Shown one piece after another: positions 9,187-18,185 of a DNA stretch of 47,174 nucleotides; position 1 is the first letter of the stretch, and each line of letters begins with the position of its first letter. The stretch is from Bacteroidota bacterium. GTDB lineage: Bacteria > Bacteroidota > Bacteroidia > Bacteroidales > B18-G4. The notes beneath the pieces are model-generated. The model had not been told where the DNA came from. It worked only from the letters and a program-made list of their open reading frames with translations, and did not search any database. Made by a program: the position numbers and the translations under genes. The DNA is taken from assembly GCA_013202965.1 (NCBI GenBank), contig JABMQZ010000125.1, positions 1-47,174 on the forward strand. The letters run 5' to 3'.

Positions 9187-10320
9187 TTATTTTTTATCGT
9201 TCAACACTTTTTCAACGACCTCCCAGAGCTGGTCCGCAGAATTTTGCCAGGTAAACATTTTTCGTCTTTCCCTCCCCTTTTCTATCATCCTTTTCCTGAG
9301 TTCAGGATCGAAAGCCACCTGTTCAAGGCCTTTTGCAATGGATTTCACCGAGAAAGGATCTACCAGTATTGCGGCATCGCCTGCCACCTCCGGCATGGCT
9401 GTTATATTGGACGTAATAACGGGGGTATCGCAGTAATAGGATTCAATGATAGGAATGCCGAAGCCTTCGAAATAGCTGACATATGTCATGGCCAGTGCAG
9501 CGGCCACAGCCCTGTGCAGGTCCTCTGCAGACATCCTTCCACTAAAGATCACCTCATGAGCATGCCGCATCCCTTCATAGGCCTGCCTGATATCTTTGGT
9601 CCAGTACTTTTTATTTCCCACGACGAGCAATTTGATGTCGGACCGGTGCTGCTCCTTGAAATAATCAAATGCCTTAAACAAGCGGGCAAGGTTCTTACGC
9701 GGATGCAAAGCTCCCACAAAAATAAAATACGGACAGCCATCACTCAGGGCATTTCTTGTTTCTTCCTTCGCAGCATCCCCTATCGGACAAAATCTTTCAT
9801 TGGCTCCATTATAAACCACGCTGATCTTCCCTGCCGGGATGTCGTAACGGTTCATAATATCCTTTTTTGAATAATCTGAAACGGTAACGATCTGCCGGGC
9901 TTTACGGGCATAGCGTGGAAAGAAATAACGGTAATATTTTCTTTCCAGAAAAGGAAGATCTTTCGGGTACTGCTCGAAATTCAGGTCATGAAATATGGGA
10001 ATGGATTCCACTTTGGTTTTCAATGACAGATAAGCATCAGGCGAGAGAAATAAATCGGCATTGATCTTTTTCAGCACCCTTGGCACCGACCACTCAAACC
10101 ACAGGTAATAAAGAAATGGGTGTCGTGCCTGTGGTTTTACCACGATAGGAGTTATGTTATCGGAAAAGATGAAACGTTCATCCCATTTGCGATCGAAAAT
10201 AAAAAAGAATTCATGCTCAGGGTGTGCAAGCGTAATCCTCTTAAGGGTTTCATAGGCAACCCATCCGATACCTTCTAATTTGTCGGGGAGGAGCAATCTG
10301 GTATTTACAGCTATCTTCAA
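9187..10320 (-). CDS. Glycosyltransferase family 4 (GT-B fold)
   Basis: 377 aa. The N-terminal [12 protein letters not shown] opening and the C-terminal GT4 signature ([23 protein letters not shown], then [14 protein letters not shown] with its acidic residue) identify a retaining GT-B glycosyltransferase that transfers a sugar from a nucleotide sugar. [12 protein letters not shown] is the usual first strand of the donor domain. The start codon is TTG; the protein start MKIAVN is so characteristic that TTG is accepted. It is divergent from the flippase gene (166 bp) and heads the series with purD. It probably adds a sugar to the polysaccharide made by the adjacent wzx-wzz-wzy genes; that link is inferred. 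Confidence 0.9.
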   Translation of the reverse strand: MKIAVNTRLLLPDKLEGIGWVAYETLKRITLAHPEHEFFFIFDRKWDERFIFSDNITPIVVKPQARHPFLYYLWFEWSVPRVLKKINADLFLSPDAYLSLKTKVESIPIFHDLNFEQYPKDLPFLERKYYRYFFPRYARKARQIVTVSDYSKKDIMNRYDIPAGKISVVYNGANERFCPIGDAAKEETRNALSDGCPYFIFVGALHPRKNLARLFKAFDYFKEQHRSDIKLLVVGNKKYWTKDIRQAYEGMRHAHEVIFSGRMSAEDLHRAVAAALAMTYVSYFEGFGIPIIESYYCDTPVITSNITAMPEVAGDAAILVDPFSVKSIAKGLEQVAFDPELRKRMIEKGRERRKMFTWQNSADQLWEVVEKVLNDKK

Positions 10321-10376
10321 TAATATAGTTTTAATGAGTCCGTTCTATCTGCTGTCAAATGAAGCATAAATTATTA

Positions 10377-10384
10377 CAAAATTA
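10377..10384 (-). promoter_or_regulatory. Candidate -7 box (TAATTTTG) for the glycosyltransferase-purD series
   Basis: A perfect TAnnTTTG match on the minus strand, about 57 bp upstream of the TTG start. It lies only 20 bp from the opposing box at 10405-10412. No clear -33 TTTG was seen. Confidence 0.4.
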
Positions 10385-10404
10385 CGATGCTGGTATTTTT
10401 ATGA

Positions 10405-10412
10405 TAATTTTG
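10405..10412 (+). promoter_or_regulatory. Candidate -7 box (TAATTTTG) for the flippase gene
   Basis: A perfect TAnnTTTG match about 75 bp upstream of the ATG at 10487, with no clear -33 element. An AGGAG stretch lies immediately before the start codon. Confidence 0.4.
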
Positions 10413-10486
10413 TACAAATTTAAAGTTTTTTCGATTAGGCTGTGTGACAATTGTAATTACATTTGAATGCCTATTAAGCAGGAGAG

Positions 10487-11935
10487 ATGCAGCGAAAATT
10501 TATTACCAATCTGATCTTATTACTTTCCCTGAACCTGCTGATAAAGCCGTTCTGGATCCTGGGCATTGACCGTTCGGTTCAAAACCTGGTAGGTTTGGAG
10601 ACATATGGGTTCTACTTCGTAGTCTTTAATTTCTCCTTTCTTTTCAACATCCTCCTTGATCTTGGGATCACCAATTTCAATAACCGCAATATAGCCCAGC
10701 ACCGCCATTTGCTGAACAAGCACTTCTCACGGATCATTGTGGTGCGCTTTATGCTGGCCATACTGTACCTCATCGTTACCTTCACCGCTGCCCTGATCTA
10801 CGGTTTCAATGCGGAACAGTTGTACCTGCTTGGATGGATCGCGTTCAACCAGTTTCTGCTATCACTTATTCTATACCTGCGCTCGAACATCTCGGGATTA
10901 CTCCTCCTCCGGACCGACAGCCTCATCTCTGTGCTTGACAGATTGCTCATGATACTGTTTTGTGCTGTATTGCTCTGGGGGAATGTTACCAGCCAGGCAT
11001 TCAGGATTGAGTGGTTTGTTTATGCACAGACAGCAGCCTATCTTATTACCGCCCTGATCGCATTCTCTATTGTAATGGTGAAGGCAGAATTCAAGCGGGT
11101 TTACTGGAACTGGCCATTTTTCGTGATGATCCTAAAGCAAAGCCTGCCTTTTGCCACCCTGGTACTCATGATGTCGTTTTATAATCGTATCGACCCCGTC
11201 CTTATTAACAAGATCCTTCCTGATCCTGTTGGGGCGATACAAGCAGGCATTTATGCCCAGGCGTTCCGGCTTTTCGATGCAGCAAACCAGATTGCATTCT
11301 TATTTGCTGTATTGCTGTTGCCGATATTCTCGAATATGATCAAAAACAAAAAGCCGATTGTACATATTGTAAAACTGGCTTTCTCCCTCCTCTTTACGAT
11401 CTCTGTAACCGTAGCTTTAAGTTCGTTTTTCTACGCTTCGGAAATCATGACAATGCTGTATCCGGGTGCAAATATCGAATCTTCCCGGATCCTGAGCATA
11501 TTGATGTTTGGCTTTATTGCTGTATCAGGAATATATGTGTTCGGCACACTTCTGACTGCCAATGGCAGCCTGAAACAATTAAATATCATTGCCGGATCGG
11601 CTATAGCCCTGAACCTTATTTTTAATCTTATTTTAATACCACAAATACAGGCAGTTGGTTCTGCTTATGCCAGTTTGTCTGCACAAGCTATCTCAGTGAT
11701 CCTGCAGGTGCTCATCGTACAGAGGATTTTCAAATTCAGGATAAACTACAATTACTTGCTTTCTCTGATTGCGTTTGCCACCGGGGTCACCCTGGCCGGA
11801 TATTTCACCAACTCCTTTGCATACAACTGGATCATTAACCTGGCCCTTATGTTGTCAATTTCATTTCTCCTGGCATGGACACTGGGGCTGCTTAGCATCA
11901 GAGGGTTTATAAACATCATTAAGAATAAGGAATAG
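10487..11935 (+). CDS. Polysaccharide flippase (Wzx / MATE-like)
   Basis: 482 aa with about 12-14 hydrophobic segments spread over its whole length. The opening RKFITNLILLLSLNLLIKPFWILGIDRSVQNLVG, the GLETYGFYFVVFNFSFLFNILLDLGITNFNNRNIAQ block and the mid-protein ASFYNRIDPVLINKIL-type segment are those of lipid-linked oligosaccharide flippases. The protein moves undecaprenyl-linked repeat units across the inner membrane. It is followed by wzz-like and wzy-like genes in the same direction, completing a Wzx/Wzy-type export set. Confidence 0.85.
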   Translation: MQRKFITNLILLLSLNLLIKPFWILGIDRSVQNLVGLETYGFYFVVFNFSFLFNILLDLGITNFNNRNIAQHRHLLNKHFSRIIVVRFMLAILYLIVTFTAALIYGFNAEQLYLLGWIAFNQFLLSLILYLRSNISGLLLLRTDSLISVLDRLLMILFCAVLLWGNVTSQAFRIEWFVYAQTAAYLITALIAFSIVMVKAEFKRVYWNWPFFVMILKQSLPFATLVLMMSFYNRIDPVLINKILPDPVGAIQAGIYAQAFRLFDAANQIAFLFAVLLLPIFSNMIKNKKPIVHIVKLAFSLLFTISVTVALSSFFYASEIMTMLYPGANIESSRILSILMFGFIAVSGIYVFGTLLTANGSLKQLNIIAGSAIALNLIFNLILIPQIQAVGSAYASLSAQAISVILQVLIVQRIFKFRINYNYLLSLIAFATGVTLAGYFTNSFAYNWIINLALMLSISFLLAWTLGLLSIRGFINIIKNKE

Positions 11936-11974
11936 CGAATCAAGGGATAAAATCGTGAAATGCTTATCATTCAA

Positions 11975-12005
11975 TTGGTGCATTGAAATAAATTTCCTAA
12001 TTTTG
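11975..12005 (+). promoter_or_regulatory. Candidate promoter of the double-Wzz gene
   Basis: TTG at 11975-11977 and TAATTTTG at 11998-12005 are separated by 20 bp, the expected Bacteroidota spacing. The box lies about 30 bp upstream of the ATG at 12036, which suggests a short leader. Confidence 0.55.
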
Positions 12006-12035
12006 ACCCCTTAATTAAATTTTAGAACTAACAAG

Positions 12036-14267
12036 ATGGTAAGTAAGTTTACAGAAAACGGCGACTTTGACTCCTCTGGTTTCATTTATTTCCTCTATTA
12101 CTGGAGGAAACCGCTGATCATCATTACCCTGCTTGCGATAGCTGCTTCCATATTATTTTCCTCACCACTTTTCATAAATCCCAAATACAAGTCTACGGTC
12201 ATTCTTTTCCCTGTAGCCACGAATTCAATTTCTAAGGCGCTGATCAGTCAGCAATCAGGGATCAAGGAAGATGTGCTTGGTTTTGGTGAAGAAGAACAGG
12301 CAGAGCAGATGTTGCAGATACTGAGTTCTAACAAGATCAGGGACAGGGTAGTGCAAAAGTTCAATCTGATGGAACATTACAGGATCAACCCGGAGTCGGA
12401 GTATAAGAATACCCGCCTGTACAGGGAGTTTGTAAGTAATGTGTCTTTCAGGCGTACTGAGTATATGGCAGTGAAAATTTCCGTTCTTGATGAGGACCCG
12501 CAAATGGCGGCCGATATCGCCAATACCATTGCCGAACTCCTGGATTCAACAAAAACCCTGATGCAGAAAGAAAGGGCGATGAGGGCTTTTAATATCGTTG
12601 AAAAAGAATATATTAGTCTTCAGGCTGAAATCACGGGGATCGTCGATTCCCTGAGAGTGATCGGGAAGCTGGGTGTAAATGATTATGAATCGCAAGCGGA
12701 AGTGATTAACCAGCAATTGGCAATAGCTCTTCGCAACGGCGACATGGTTGCAGTACGTGCCCTTGAGCAAAGACTTGAAGTGCTTGCTGAATATGGCGGG
12801 ACCTTTCTCTCCCTGAAAAATGCCCTGGAATTTAAGTCTGAACAGCTAAGCCTTCTCAAGGCAAAATACCAGGAAGCCAAAGTAGACGCCGAAGAGGAGC
12901 TGCCACAAAAATTCATTGTAAGCTCGGCCTACAAGGCAGAACAGAAATCATACCCGATCCGCTGGATCATTGTTGTGATTTCGACACTATCAGCTTTGTT
13001 ACTGGCCATACTGGTGATCATCATCATTGAGAATTTTGCAAAAATCAAAAAAAAAAGCCTTAAGCTAAAACTATGGTCATATGATAATCTGGCCGTCTTC
13101 GACCGGGAGAAACCAACTGAAGAAAGAAAAGAAAAGAAAGTGACAGTACAGGAAGAAAAAGTTCCTGAACCCGTGATAGAAAAAAAACCTGAAGAGGAAA
13201 CTCCGCCGGTTCACAAGCCTGAAGCGCTTAAAGAAATAATAAAAGAAGAAAATAAAAAAACATCTGAATCATCACAAGAAAAATCATATAATAAGTCTGA
13301 GATGAAAACGTATTACGATAATTCCAGCCTGTTGGGCATAATCTTTAAATGGTGGATACATATTGCTGTTATTACTGTCGTCGCACTGCTGCTTGGCGTA
13401 CTGTTTTCCAGCCCGATGTTCATTACTCCCAAGTATAAATCTTATGCTGTTGTATATCCTGCCAATATTTCACCTTATTCCGATGAGAGCGAAACAGAGC
13501 AGATGTTACAACTGCTGCATTCAAAAGATATCAAGGACAGCGTGATCAAACATTTCGATCTTGCCGCACACTATGGGGTTGACAGCAATTTCAAATACTT
13601 TTATTCTACCATTTATTATATGTTCGGGCAAAATGTGAGCATCAACAAGACACCTTACGAATCGGTTGATATCACTGTGCTGGATAAAGATCCTCTTATG
13701 GCCAACAACATGGTGAATGCCATCATCGATTATTATAACAAGAAAGTAAGGCAGATCCATAACGACAAATATCTTGAAGTGATCAGGATGTATGATGCCA
13801 TTATAGAAAAAAAACAGGCACATATTGATTCATTAAAACACCGTCTCTACATTCTTGGCACCGAATACGGACTTCTTGATTATAATGCCCAGGCAGTTGA
13901 AATCACCAAAGGCTATCTGCGCACTGTCATGGGAGCTACTTCCACCAGCATCAACCAACGCGAAGTGATGAGGCTCAAGGCCAACATTGAAGAGCATGGC
14001 GGGGAACTTATTGAAATCGTTGAATCGATCAAGAATGAAGCACAGAACTTCTCCATGTTGAAAGTGGATTATGAGAATACGGTTCGTTTTTATACGGATG
14101 AATTGACTTACGCCAATGTCATCACTCCGCCTTATCCTTCTGACAAAAAGGCTTATCCGGTTCGTTGGCTGATCGTTGTATTCACAATGATCGCAACGTT
14201 TTTTCTAAGCATTATCATCATCCTTATTATTGAGCGATACCGACACCAATTCCGGATAAAGAAGTAA
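12036..14267 (+). CDS. Tandem-fused chain-length determinant with two complete Wzz units
   Basis: 743 aa, about twice a usual Wzz. Unit 1 has membrane helices near residues 29-50 and 308-332. Unit 2 has helices near 438-463 and 708-733. Each opens with LFSSPxFIxPKYKS after its first helix, continues with EQMLQxLxSxxIxDxVxxxF, then xxVLDxDPxMAxxxxNxI. Each ends with a YPxRWxIVV second helix. The two periplasmic parts are clearly homologous but diverged. A cytoplasmic linker of about 80 residues, rich in Glu, Lys and Pro, joins them. There is no BY-kinase Walker motif and no tyrosine-rich tail. Wzz proteins set polysaccharide length by oligomerising in the inner membrane. A fused pair would give a mixed ring of fixed 1:1 composition; that is inference. 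It sits between the flippase and polymerase genes. Confidence 0.85.
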   Translation: MVSKFTENGDFDSSGFIYFLYYWRKPLIIITLLAIAASILFSSPLFINPKYKSTVILFPVATNSISKALISQQSGIKEDVLGFGEEEQAEQMLQILSSNKIRDRVVQKFNLMEHYRINPESEYKNTRLYREFVSNVSFRRTEYMAVKISVLDEDPQMAADIANTIAELLDSTKTLMQKERAMRAFNIVEKEYISLQAEITGIVDSLRVIGKLGVNDYESQAEVINQQLAIALRNGDMVAVRALEQRLEVLAEYGGTFLSLKNALEFKSEQLSLLKAKYQEAKVDAEEELPQKFIVSSAYKAEQKSYPIRWIIVVISTLSALLLAILVIIIIENFAKIKKKSLKLKLWSYDNLAVFDREKPTEERKEKKVTVQEEKVPEPVIEKKPEEETPPVHKPEALKEIIKEENKKTSESSQEKSYNKSEMKTYYDNSSLLGIIFKWWIHIAVITVVALLLGVLFSSPMFITPKYKSYAVVYPANISPYSDESETEQMLQLLHSKDIKDSVIKHFDLAAHYGVDSNFKYFYSTIYYMFGQNVSINKTPYESVDITVLDKDPLMANNMVNAIIDYYNKKVRQIHNDKYLEVIRMYDAIIEKKQAHIDSLKHRLYILGTEYGLLDYNAQAVEITKGYLRTVMGATSTSINQREVMRLKANIEEHGGELIEIVESIKNEAQNFSMLKVDYENTVRFYTDELTYANVITPPYPSDKKAYPVRWLIVVFTMIATFFLSIIIILIIERYRHQFRIKK

Positions 14268-14292
14268 ACCTAATCCAAGCGTACTCTTGAAT

Positions 14293-15726
14293 ATGATCGA
14301 GAAATATAAGGTCTATATAGTCTATGCGGTAAGTCTTGCATTTATTGTATTGAACTGTTACCTGATCATACTTGACAAGTATTATGGACTGCTTGCTCCA
14401 TTGCTGCTGATATTCCTGTTTCTCTACATTTTCTCACTCGACAAGCTCATCCTGCTGATCACTTTTCTGACACCGATTGCTATCAACTACAAGGATCCGG
14501 ATCTTGGGGTTGGGATATCACTTCCCACCGAACCTCTTCTACTGGGGGTACTGGTGGTTTTTATTCTTAAATTGTTTTATGATGGTGGCTTTAACAGGAA
14601 GATCGTCAGTCATCCGGTAAGCATTGCCATCATCATTAATCTGATATGGCTGGGGTTAACCATGTTCACAAGTGAAATCCCGCTGGTATCTGTAAAGTTT
14701 CTTATTGCAAGGCTGTGGTTTATTATTCCATTTTATTTCATCGGCATACTGGTTTTCAAGAAAGTCAAAAACATCAAACTATTCAATTGGCTGTATATCG
14801 TTGCGCTGCTGATGATTATTATTTACACCATATTCAACCATGCTGGTTTTGGCTTCGACAAGCCTTCCAGCAATATGGTGATGAAGCCCTTTTACAATGA
14901 CCATACTGCATACGGAGCAGTGATCGCAATGTTTTTACCTTTCTTTCTCGGTTTCAGTATCAGCAAGAATTACAACAATTCACAACGTCTGGCGAATTTC
15001 ATAGTCTTATTCATTTTGATCCTTGGAATTATTTTTTCTTACAGCCGGGCAGCGTGGATCAGTGTGGCCTTTGCCCTGATGGTGTATGGCATCATTGCCA
15101 TGAAAATAAAATTCAGGTGGGTCATGGCCGGTTTCTTTGTTCTTGCAGGCCTGTTCTACATATTCTCCTTCCAACTAATAGACCGTTTGGAGCGGAACAA
15201 GCAGGATTCCTCCACCAATTTCACAGAGCACATCCAGTCTATGTCGAATATTTCATCGGATGCATCAAACCTTGAACGCATCAACAGGTGGAATTCTGCC
15301 CTCAGGCTGTTCGAGGAACGGCCTTTCTGGGGATGGGGACCGGGAACTTACCAGTTTGTTTATGCTCCCTTCCAAAGGTCGAAAGAAAAAACAATTATCA
15401 GCACCAATGCCGGTGATATGGGGAATGCTCACAGCGAATATATAGGCCCCCTCTCGGAATCCGGGATATTGGGTATGCTGACATTTATCGCTATCGTGAT
15501 CGCGGTTTCCATTACCGGCCTGAGAGTCTATAAACGTGCTGAATCCAAAGAGGTGAAACTGATCAGTCTGGTGATACTATTGGGGCTGATGTCATATTTT
15601 GCCCATGGCCTGCTCAATAATTTTCTCGATACCGACAAGGCATCGGTTCCCTTCTGGGGCTTTATTGGGATACTGGTATCGTTAGACCTATATCATACCA
15701 GGAAAAAGGAAGAGGTTTCTGAATAA
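14293..15726 (+). CDS. O-antigen polymerase/ligase-type membrane protein (Wzy/WaaL family)
   Basis: About 477 aa from ATG 14293; the track's TTG start adds two residues. Roughly ten to twelve membrane helices flank a large periplasmic loop containing RAAWISVAFALM, LERINRWNSALRLFEERPFWGWGPGTYQ and GNAHSEYIGPLSESGILG. This is the conserved O-antigen polymerase/ligase signature, in which an Arg and the His-Ser-Glu cluster are functionally important. It lies 25 bp after the double Wzz, completing the flippase-regulator-polymerase trio. Polymerase and ligase cannot be told apart from sequence alone. Confidence 0.85.
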   Translation: MIEKYKVYIVYAVSLAFIVLNCYLIILDKYYGLLAPLLLIFLFLYIFSLDKLILLITFLTPIAINYKDPDLGVGISLPTEPLLLGVLVVFILKLFYDGGFNRKIVSHPVSIAIIINLIWLGLTMFTSEIPLVSVKFLIARLWFIIPFYFIGILVFKKVKNIKLFNWLYIVALLMIIIYTIFNHAGFGFDKPSSNMVMKPFYNDHTAYGAVIAMFLPFFLGFSISKNYNNSQRLANFIVLFILILGIIFSYSRAAWISVAFALMVYGIIAMKIKFRWVMAGFFVLAGLFYIFSFQLIDRLERNKQDSSTNFTEHIQSMSNISSDASNLERINRWNSALRLFEERPFWGWGPGTYQFVYAPFQRSKEKTIISTNAGDMGNAHSEYIGPLSESGILGMLTFIAIVIAVSITGLRVYKRAESKEVKLISLVILLGLMSYFAHGLLNNFLDTDKASVPFWGFIGILVSLDLYHTRKKEEVSE

Positions 15727-15733
15727 ACAGGGT

Positions 15734-15781
15734 TGAAATCAGAAATCAGATACCAGAAATCAGATACCAGAAATCAGAATT
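15734..15781. repeat. Heptamer array AGAAATC / AGATACC
   Basis: Units are TGAAATC, AGAAATC, AGATACC, AGAAATC, AGATACC, AGAAATC and the terminal AGAATT. It starts 7 bp after the stop of the polymerase gene and fills the convergent gap. It shares 29 identical consecutive bases with the array at 40091. Confidence 0.85.
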
Positions 15782-15786
15782 TTCTT

Positions 15787-16722
15787 TTAAAGCTTGCGAA
15801 CTTTTTCCCAAATTTCGGGTAGTTTCTTTATTAATGCCATCTGCTGCCAGGCTTTGCGGACTTCCATGGCAGGTGCTCCGAAGTATACTTTTCCGCCTTC
15901 CAGGGATTTATCGGCACCGGAAGTTGCCAGTATTACAGCCCCTTCTCCAATTACCAAATCCTTGTCGATAACGACCTTCGCCCATATGATCACATTATCT
16001 TCAATCCTGGTAACACCGGCAATAGCAGTATATGCACCGATCAGGCAAAAACGGCCGATCTGTGTATCATGGCCTACCTGTACGTGGTTGTCGAATTTTG
16101 TATAATCGCCTACACGTGTATCTCCGGTAACGCCCTTATCAATTGAAGTACATGCACCGATCTCCACATGATTGCCTATGATCACGCGACCCACTGAGTG
16201 AAACTTCAGGGTTTCGCCTTTTCTTTTCTGGAAGTAAAAGCCATCAGCACCAATCACAGCCCCGGAGTGGATCACGACATGATCTCCGAGTTCACAATGA
16301 TCATAGATGGAAGCATTGGCATGGATCAGGCAGTTCTTCCCGATCTTCACATGATTTCCGACAAAAGCACCGGGCTGGATCACGGTACCCTCCCCAATCT
16401 CCGCTGTGGGGCTCAGCATCCCGCCAGCCGGTTCAAAAGGGCGGAAATGATTGCTCAGCTTATTAAAATCTACAAAAGGATCATCAGAAATGATCAGGCC
16501 TTTTCCTTCCGGGCATTCCACCTCTTTGTTGATGAGGATGGTAGTAGCATCAGAATTCAGCACTTTGTCGTAGTATTTCGGATGGTCTACAAAGGACAGG
16601 TCACCGGCTTCAACCATATGCAGCTCGTTCAGGCCGCTGATCACATGATCGGGATCGCCAATAAATTTTGCATTTAGAAATTCGCTGACCTGCTTCAGGC
16701 TTTGTGCTGCTGGAAATTTCAT
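15787..16722 (-). CDS. LpxD-like left-handed beta-helix acyltransferase (second copy)
   Basis: 311 aa with an N-terminal uridine-binding-like domain (about residues 1-100). A hexapeptide left-handed beta-helix follows (AEIGEGTVIQPGAFVGNHVKIG and onward). QVGHDTQIG retains the histidine that acts as catalytic base in LpxD. It is 32 residues shorter than the other LpxD in the window and clearly diverged from it. It stands 80 bp downstream of efp on the same strand and is a common companion of the lipid A block in Bacteroidota. It may acylate a UDP-glucosamine derivative, or another amino sugar; the substrate is not evident. Confidence 0.8.
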   Translation of the reverse strand: MKFPAAQSLKQVSEFLNAKFIGDPDHVISGLNELHMVEAGDLSFVDHPKYYDKVLNSDATTILINKEVECPEGKGLIISDDPFVDFNKLSNHFRPFEPAGGMLSPTAEIGEGTVIQPGAFVGNHVKIGKNCLIHANASIYDHCELGDHVVIHSGAVIGADGFYFQKRKGETLKFHSVGRVIIGNHVEIGACTSIDKGVTGDTRVGDYTKFDNHVQVGHDTQIGRFCLIGAYTAIAGVTRIEDNVIIWAKVVIDKDLVIGEGAVILATSGADKSLEGGKVYFGAPAMEVRKAWQQMALIKKLPEIWEKVRKL

Positions 16723-16802
16723 GATTTACGTTTTTCTCCCATTGTCCGGATTGCTAAATAAGCTGCAAACAGGATGGATGTAATGTTTATAAGAACTTTG
16801 TA

Positions 16803-17369
16803 CTATGCTTTGACCCTCTCGGAATATTGCCCGGTCCTGGTATCGACTTTGATAAGATCACCTGTGTTGATAAACAGCGGAACCTTTACCTTGGCGCCTG
16901 TCTCAACAGTAGCTTCCTTCATCACATTGGTAGCTGTATTCCCTCTTTCCCCCGGCTCAGTGTAGGTGATTTCCAGAACAACATATGCCGGCATTTCACA
17001 GGCGATCGGAGATTCGGTTTCAGTATGGTAAGAGATCTCCACTATCTGACCTTCTTTAAGGAATTCGGAAGCAGAAATGAGTTCTTCCCCGATGAAAGTC
17101 TGTTCAAAGGTTTCCTGATTCATAAAATGATAGAATTCACCATCATTATAGAGATACTGATAAGAACGTCTTTCAACCCTTTGCACATTGATTTTCATTC
17201 CGGCAACAAAAGTATTTGGCAGCACCTTGCCGGTTTTAACATTTTTAAGTTTCGTCCTGACAAAGGCTGCACCTTTTCCGGGATTTACATGCTGGAATTC
17301 AATAATGGAATATAGTTGTCCGTTAAACTCTATAACCAATCCGTTTCTAAAATCTGCTGTTGTTGCCAT
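16803..17369 (-). CDS. efp: Translation elongation factor P
   Basis: 188 aa, the standard three-beta-barrel EF-P, which relieves ribosome stalling at polyproline stretches. The loop NPGKGAAFVR places Lys32 at the tip position of E. coli Lys34, so this is the Lys-type and not the Arg/EarP type. No epmA, epmB or earP gene lies nearby. The C-terminal domain ends GDLIKVDTRTGQYSERV, which is diagnostic. It starts 21 bp after lpxA and is probably co-transcribed with the lipid A genes. Confidence 0.97.
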   Translation of the reverse strand: MATTADFRNGLVIEFNGQLYSIIEFQHVNPGKGAAFVRTKLKNVKTGKVLPNTFVAGMKINVQRVERRSYQYLYNDGEFYHFMNQETFEQTFIGEELISASEFLKEGQIVEISYHTETESPIACEMPAYVVLEITYTEPGERGNTATNVMKEATVETGAKVKVPLFINTGDLIKVDTRTGQYSERVKA

Positions 17370-17390
17370 CTTCTTAAATTATATTTATGA

Positions 17391-18185
17391 TCAGTCCTGT
17401 TTCTGGAATTTACTGTATCCCTTCATGATACCCCTGGTGGATTTGGAGATAAAAGACAGGATCTCATCCCTTTCAGGTGTTGCAGGCACATCGGCTTCAA
17501 TGATGTTCACTGCCTGTGAGACATTGAGTCCTTTCAGGTAGATCATTCTGTAAATATTCTGTACATCGTTGATCTGTTCATTTGTGAAGCCTCTTCTTCT
17601 CAATCCGATGGAATTCACACCAACATATGACAATGGTTCCCTCGCCCCTTTGGTATAGGGAGGGACATCTTTTCTTATAAGTGCACCACCGGAGATCATG
17701 CTGTGTTTTCCGATCTGAACAAACTGATGAATGGCTGCCAGTCCGCCAATAATGGCGTAATCGTCAATGAATATATGACCGGCCAGGGTAGCTGCATTGG
17801 CAAGGATCACATTATCGCCAATGATGCAATCATGCGCCACATGAACATAAGCCATCAGCAGGCAATTATTCCCGACAACGGTTTCATAATTTGCTTTGGT
17901 ACCACGATTGATCGTCACAAACTCCCTTATGGTGGTATTATTCCCGATCTTAACAATGGTTTCTTCCCCATCGAACTTCAGGTCCTGGGGGATGGCAGCG
18001 ATCACGGCACCGGGAAAGATCCGGCAATTTTTGCCGATACGTGCACCTTCCATAATGGTGACATGTGCACCTATCCAGGTGCCTCCTTCAATTACCACAT
18101 TTTTCTCAATGTTAACAAAAGGTTCAATGACAACCGTGTTGGCCACTTTGGCCTGGGGATGTACATATGCTAGAGGTTGATTCAT
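17391..18185 (-). CDS. lpxA: UDP-N-acetylglucosamine acyltransferase
   Basis: 264 aa, the usual LpxA length. It performs the first step of lipid A synthesis, transfer of a 3-hydroxyacyl chain from ACP to UDP-GlcNAc. The N-terminal beta-helix repeats are clear, and VHVAHDCIIGDN contains the catalytic His. The IREFVTINRGT and GGLAAIHQFVQIG blocks are typical. The four-base overlap (ATGA) with the upstream lpxC-fabZ gene suggests coupled translation. Confidence 0.97.
   Translation of the reverse strand: MNQPLAYVHPQAKVANTVVIEPFVNIEKNVVIEGGTWIGAHVTIMEGARIGKNCRIFPGAVIAAIPQDLKFDGEETIVKIGNNTTIREFVTINRGTKANYETVVGNNCLLMAYVHVAHDCIIGDNVILANAATLAGHIFIDDYAIIGGLAAIHQFVQIGKHSMISGGALIRKDVPPYTKGAREPLSYVGVNSIGLRRRGFTNEQINDVQNIYRMIYLKGLNVSQAVNIIEADVPATPERDEILSFISKSTRGIMKGYSKFQKQD

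Noticed and set aside
9082-9870. 262-aa ORF on the plus strand
   Set aside because: It is antisense to purD and the glycosyltransferase, both clearly recognised, and has no family features.
12036-14267. Wzz fused to a BY-kinase
   Set aside because: The second half has its own pair of helices and Wzz blocks; no Walker A, A' or B motif and no Tyr-rich tail.
15734-15781. CRISPR-like repeat array
   Set aside because: Units are 7 bp without spacers and no cas gene is present; the arrays are short tandem repeats.
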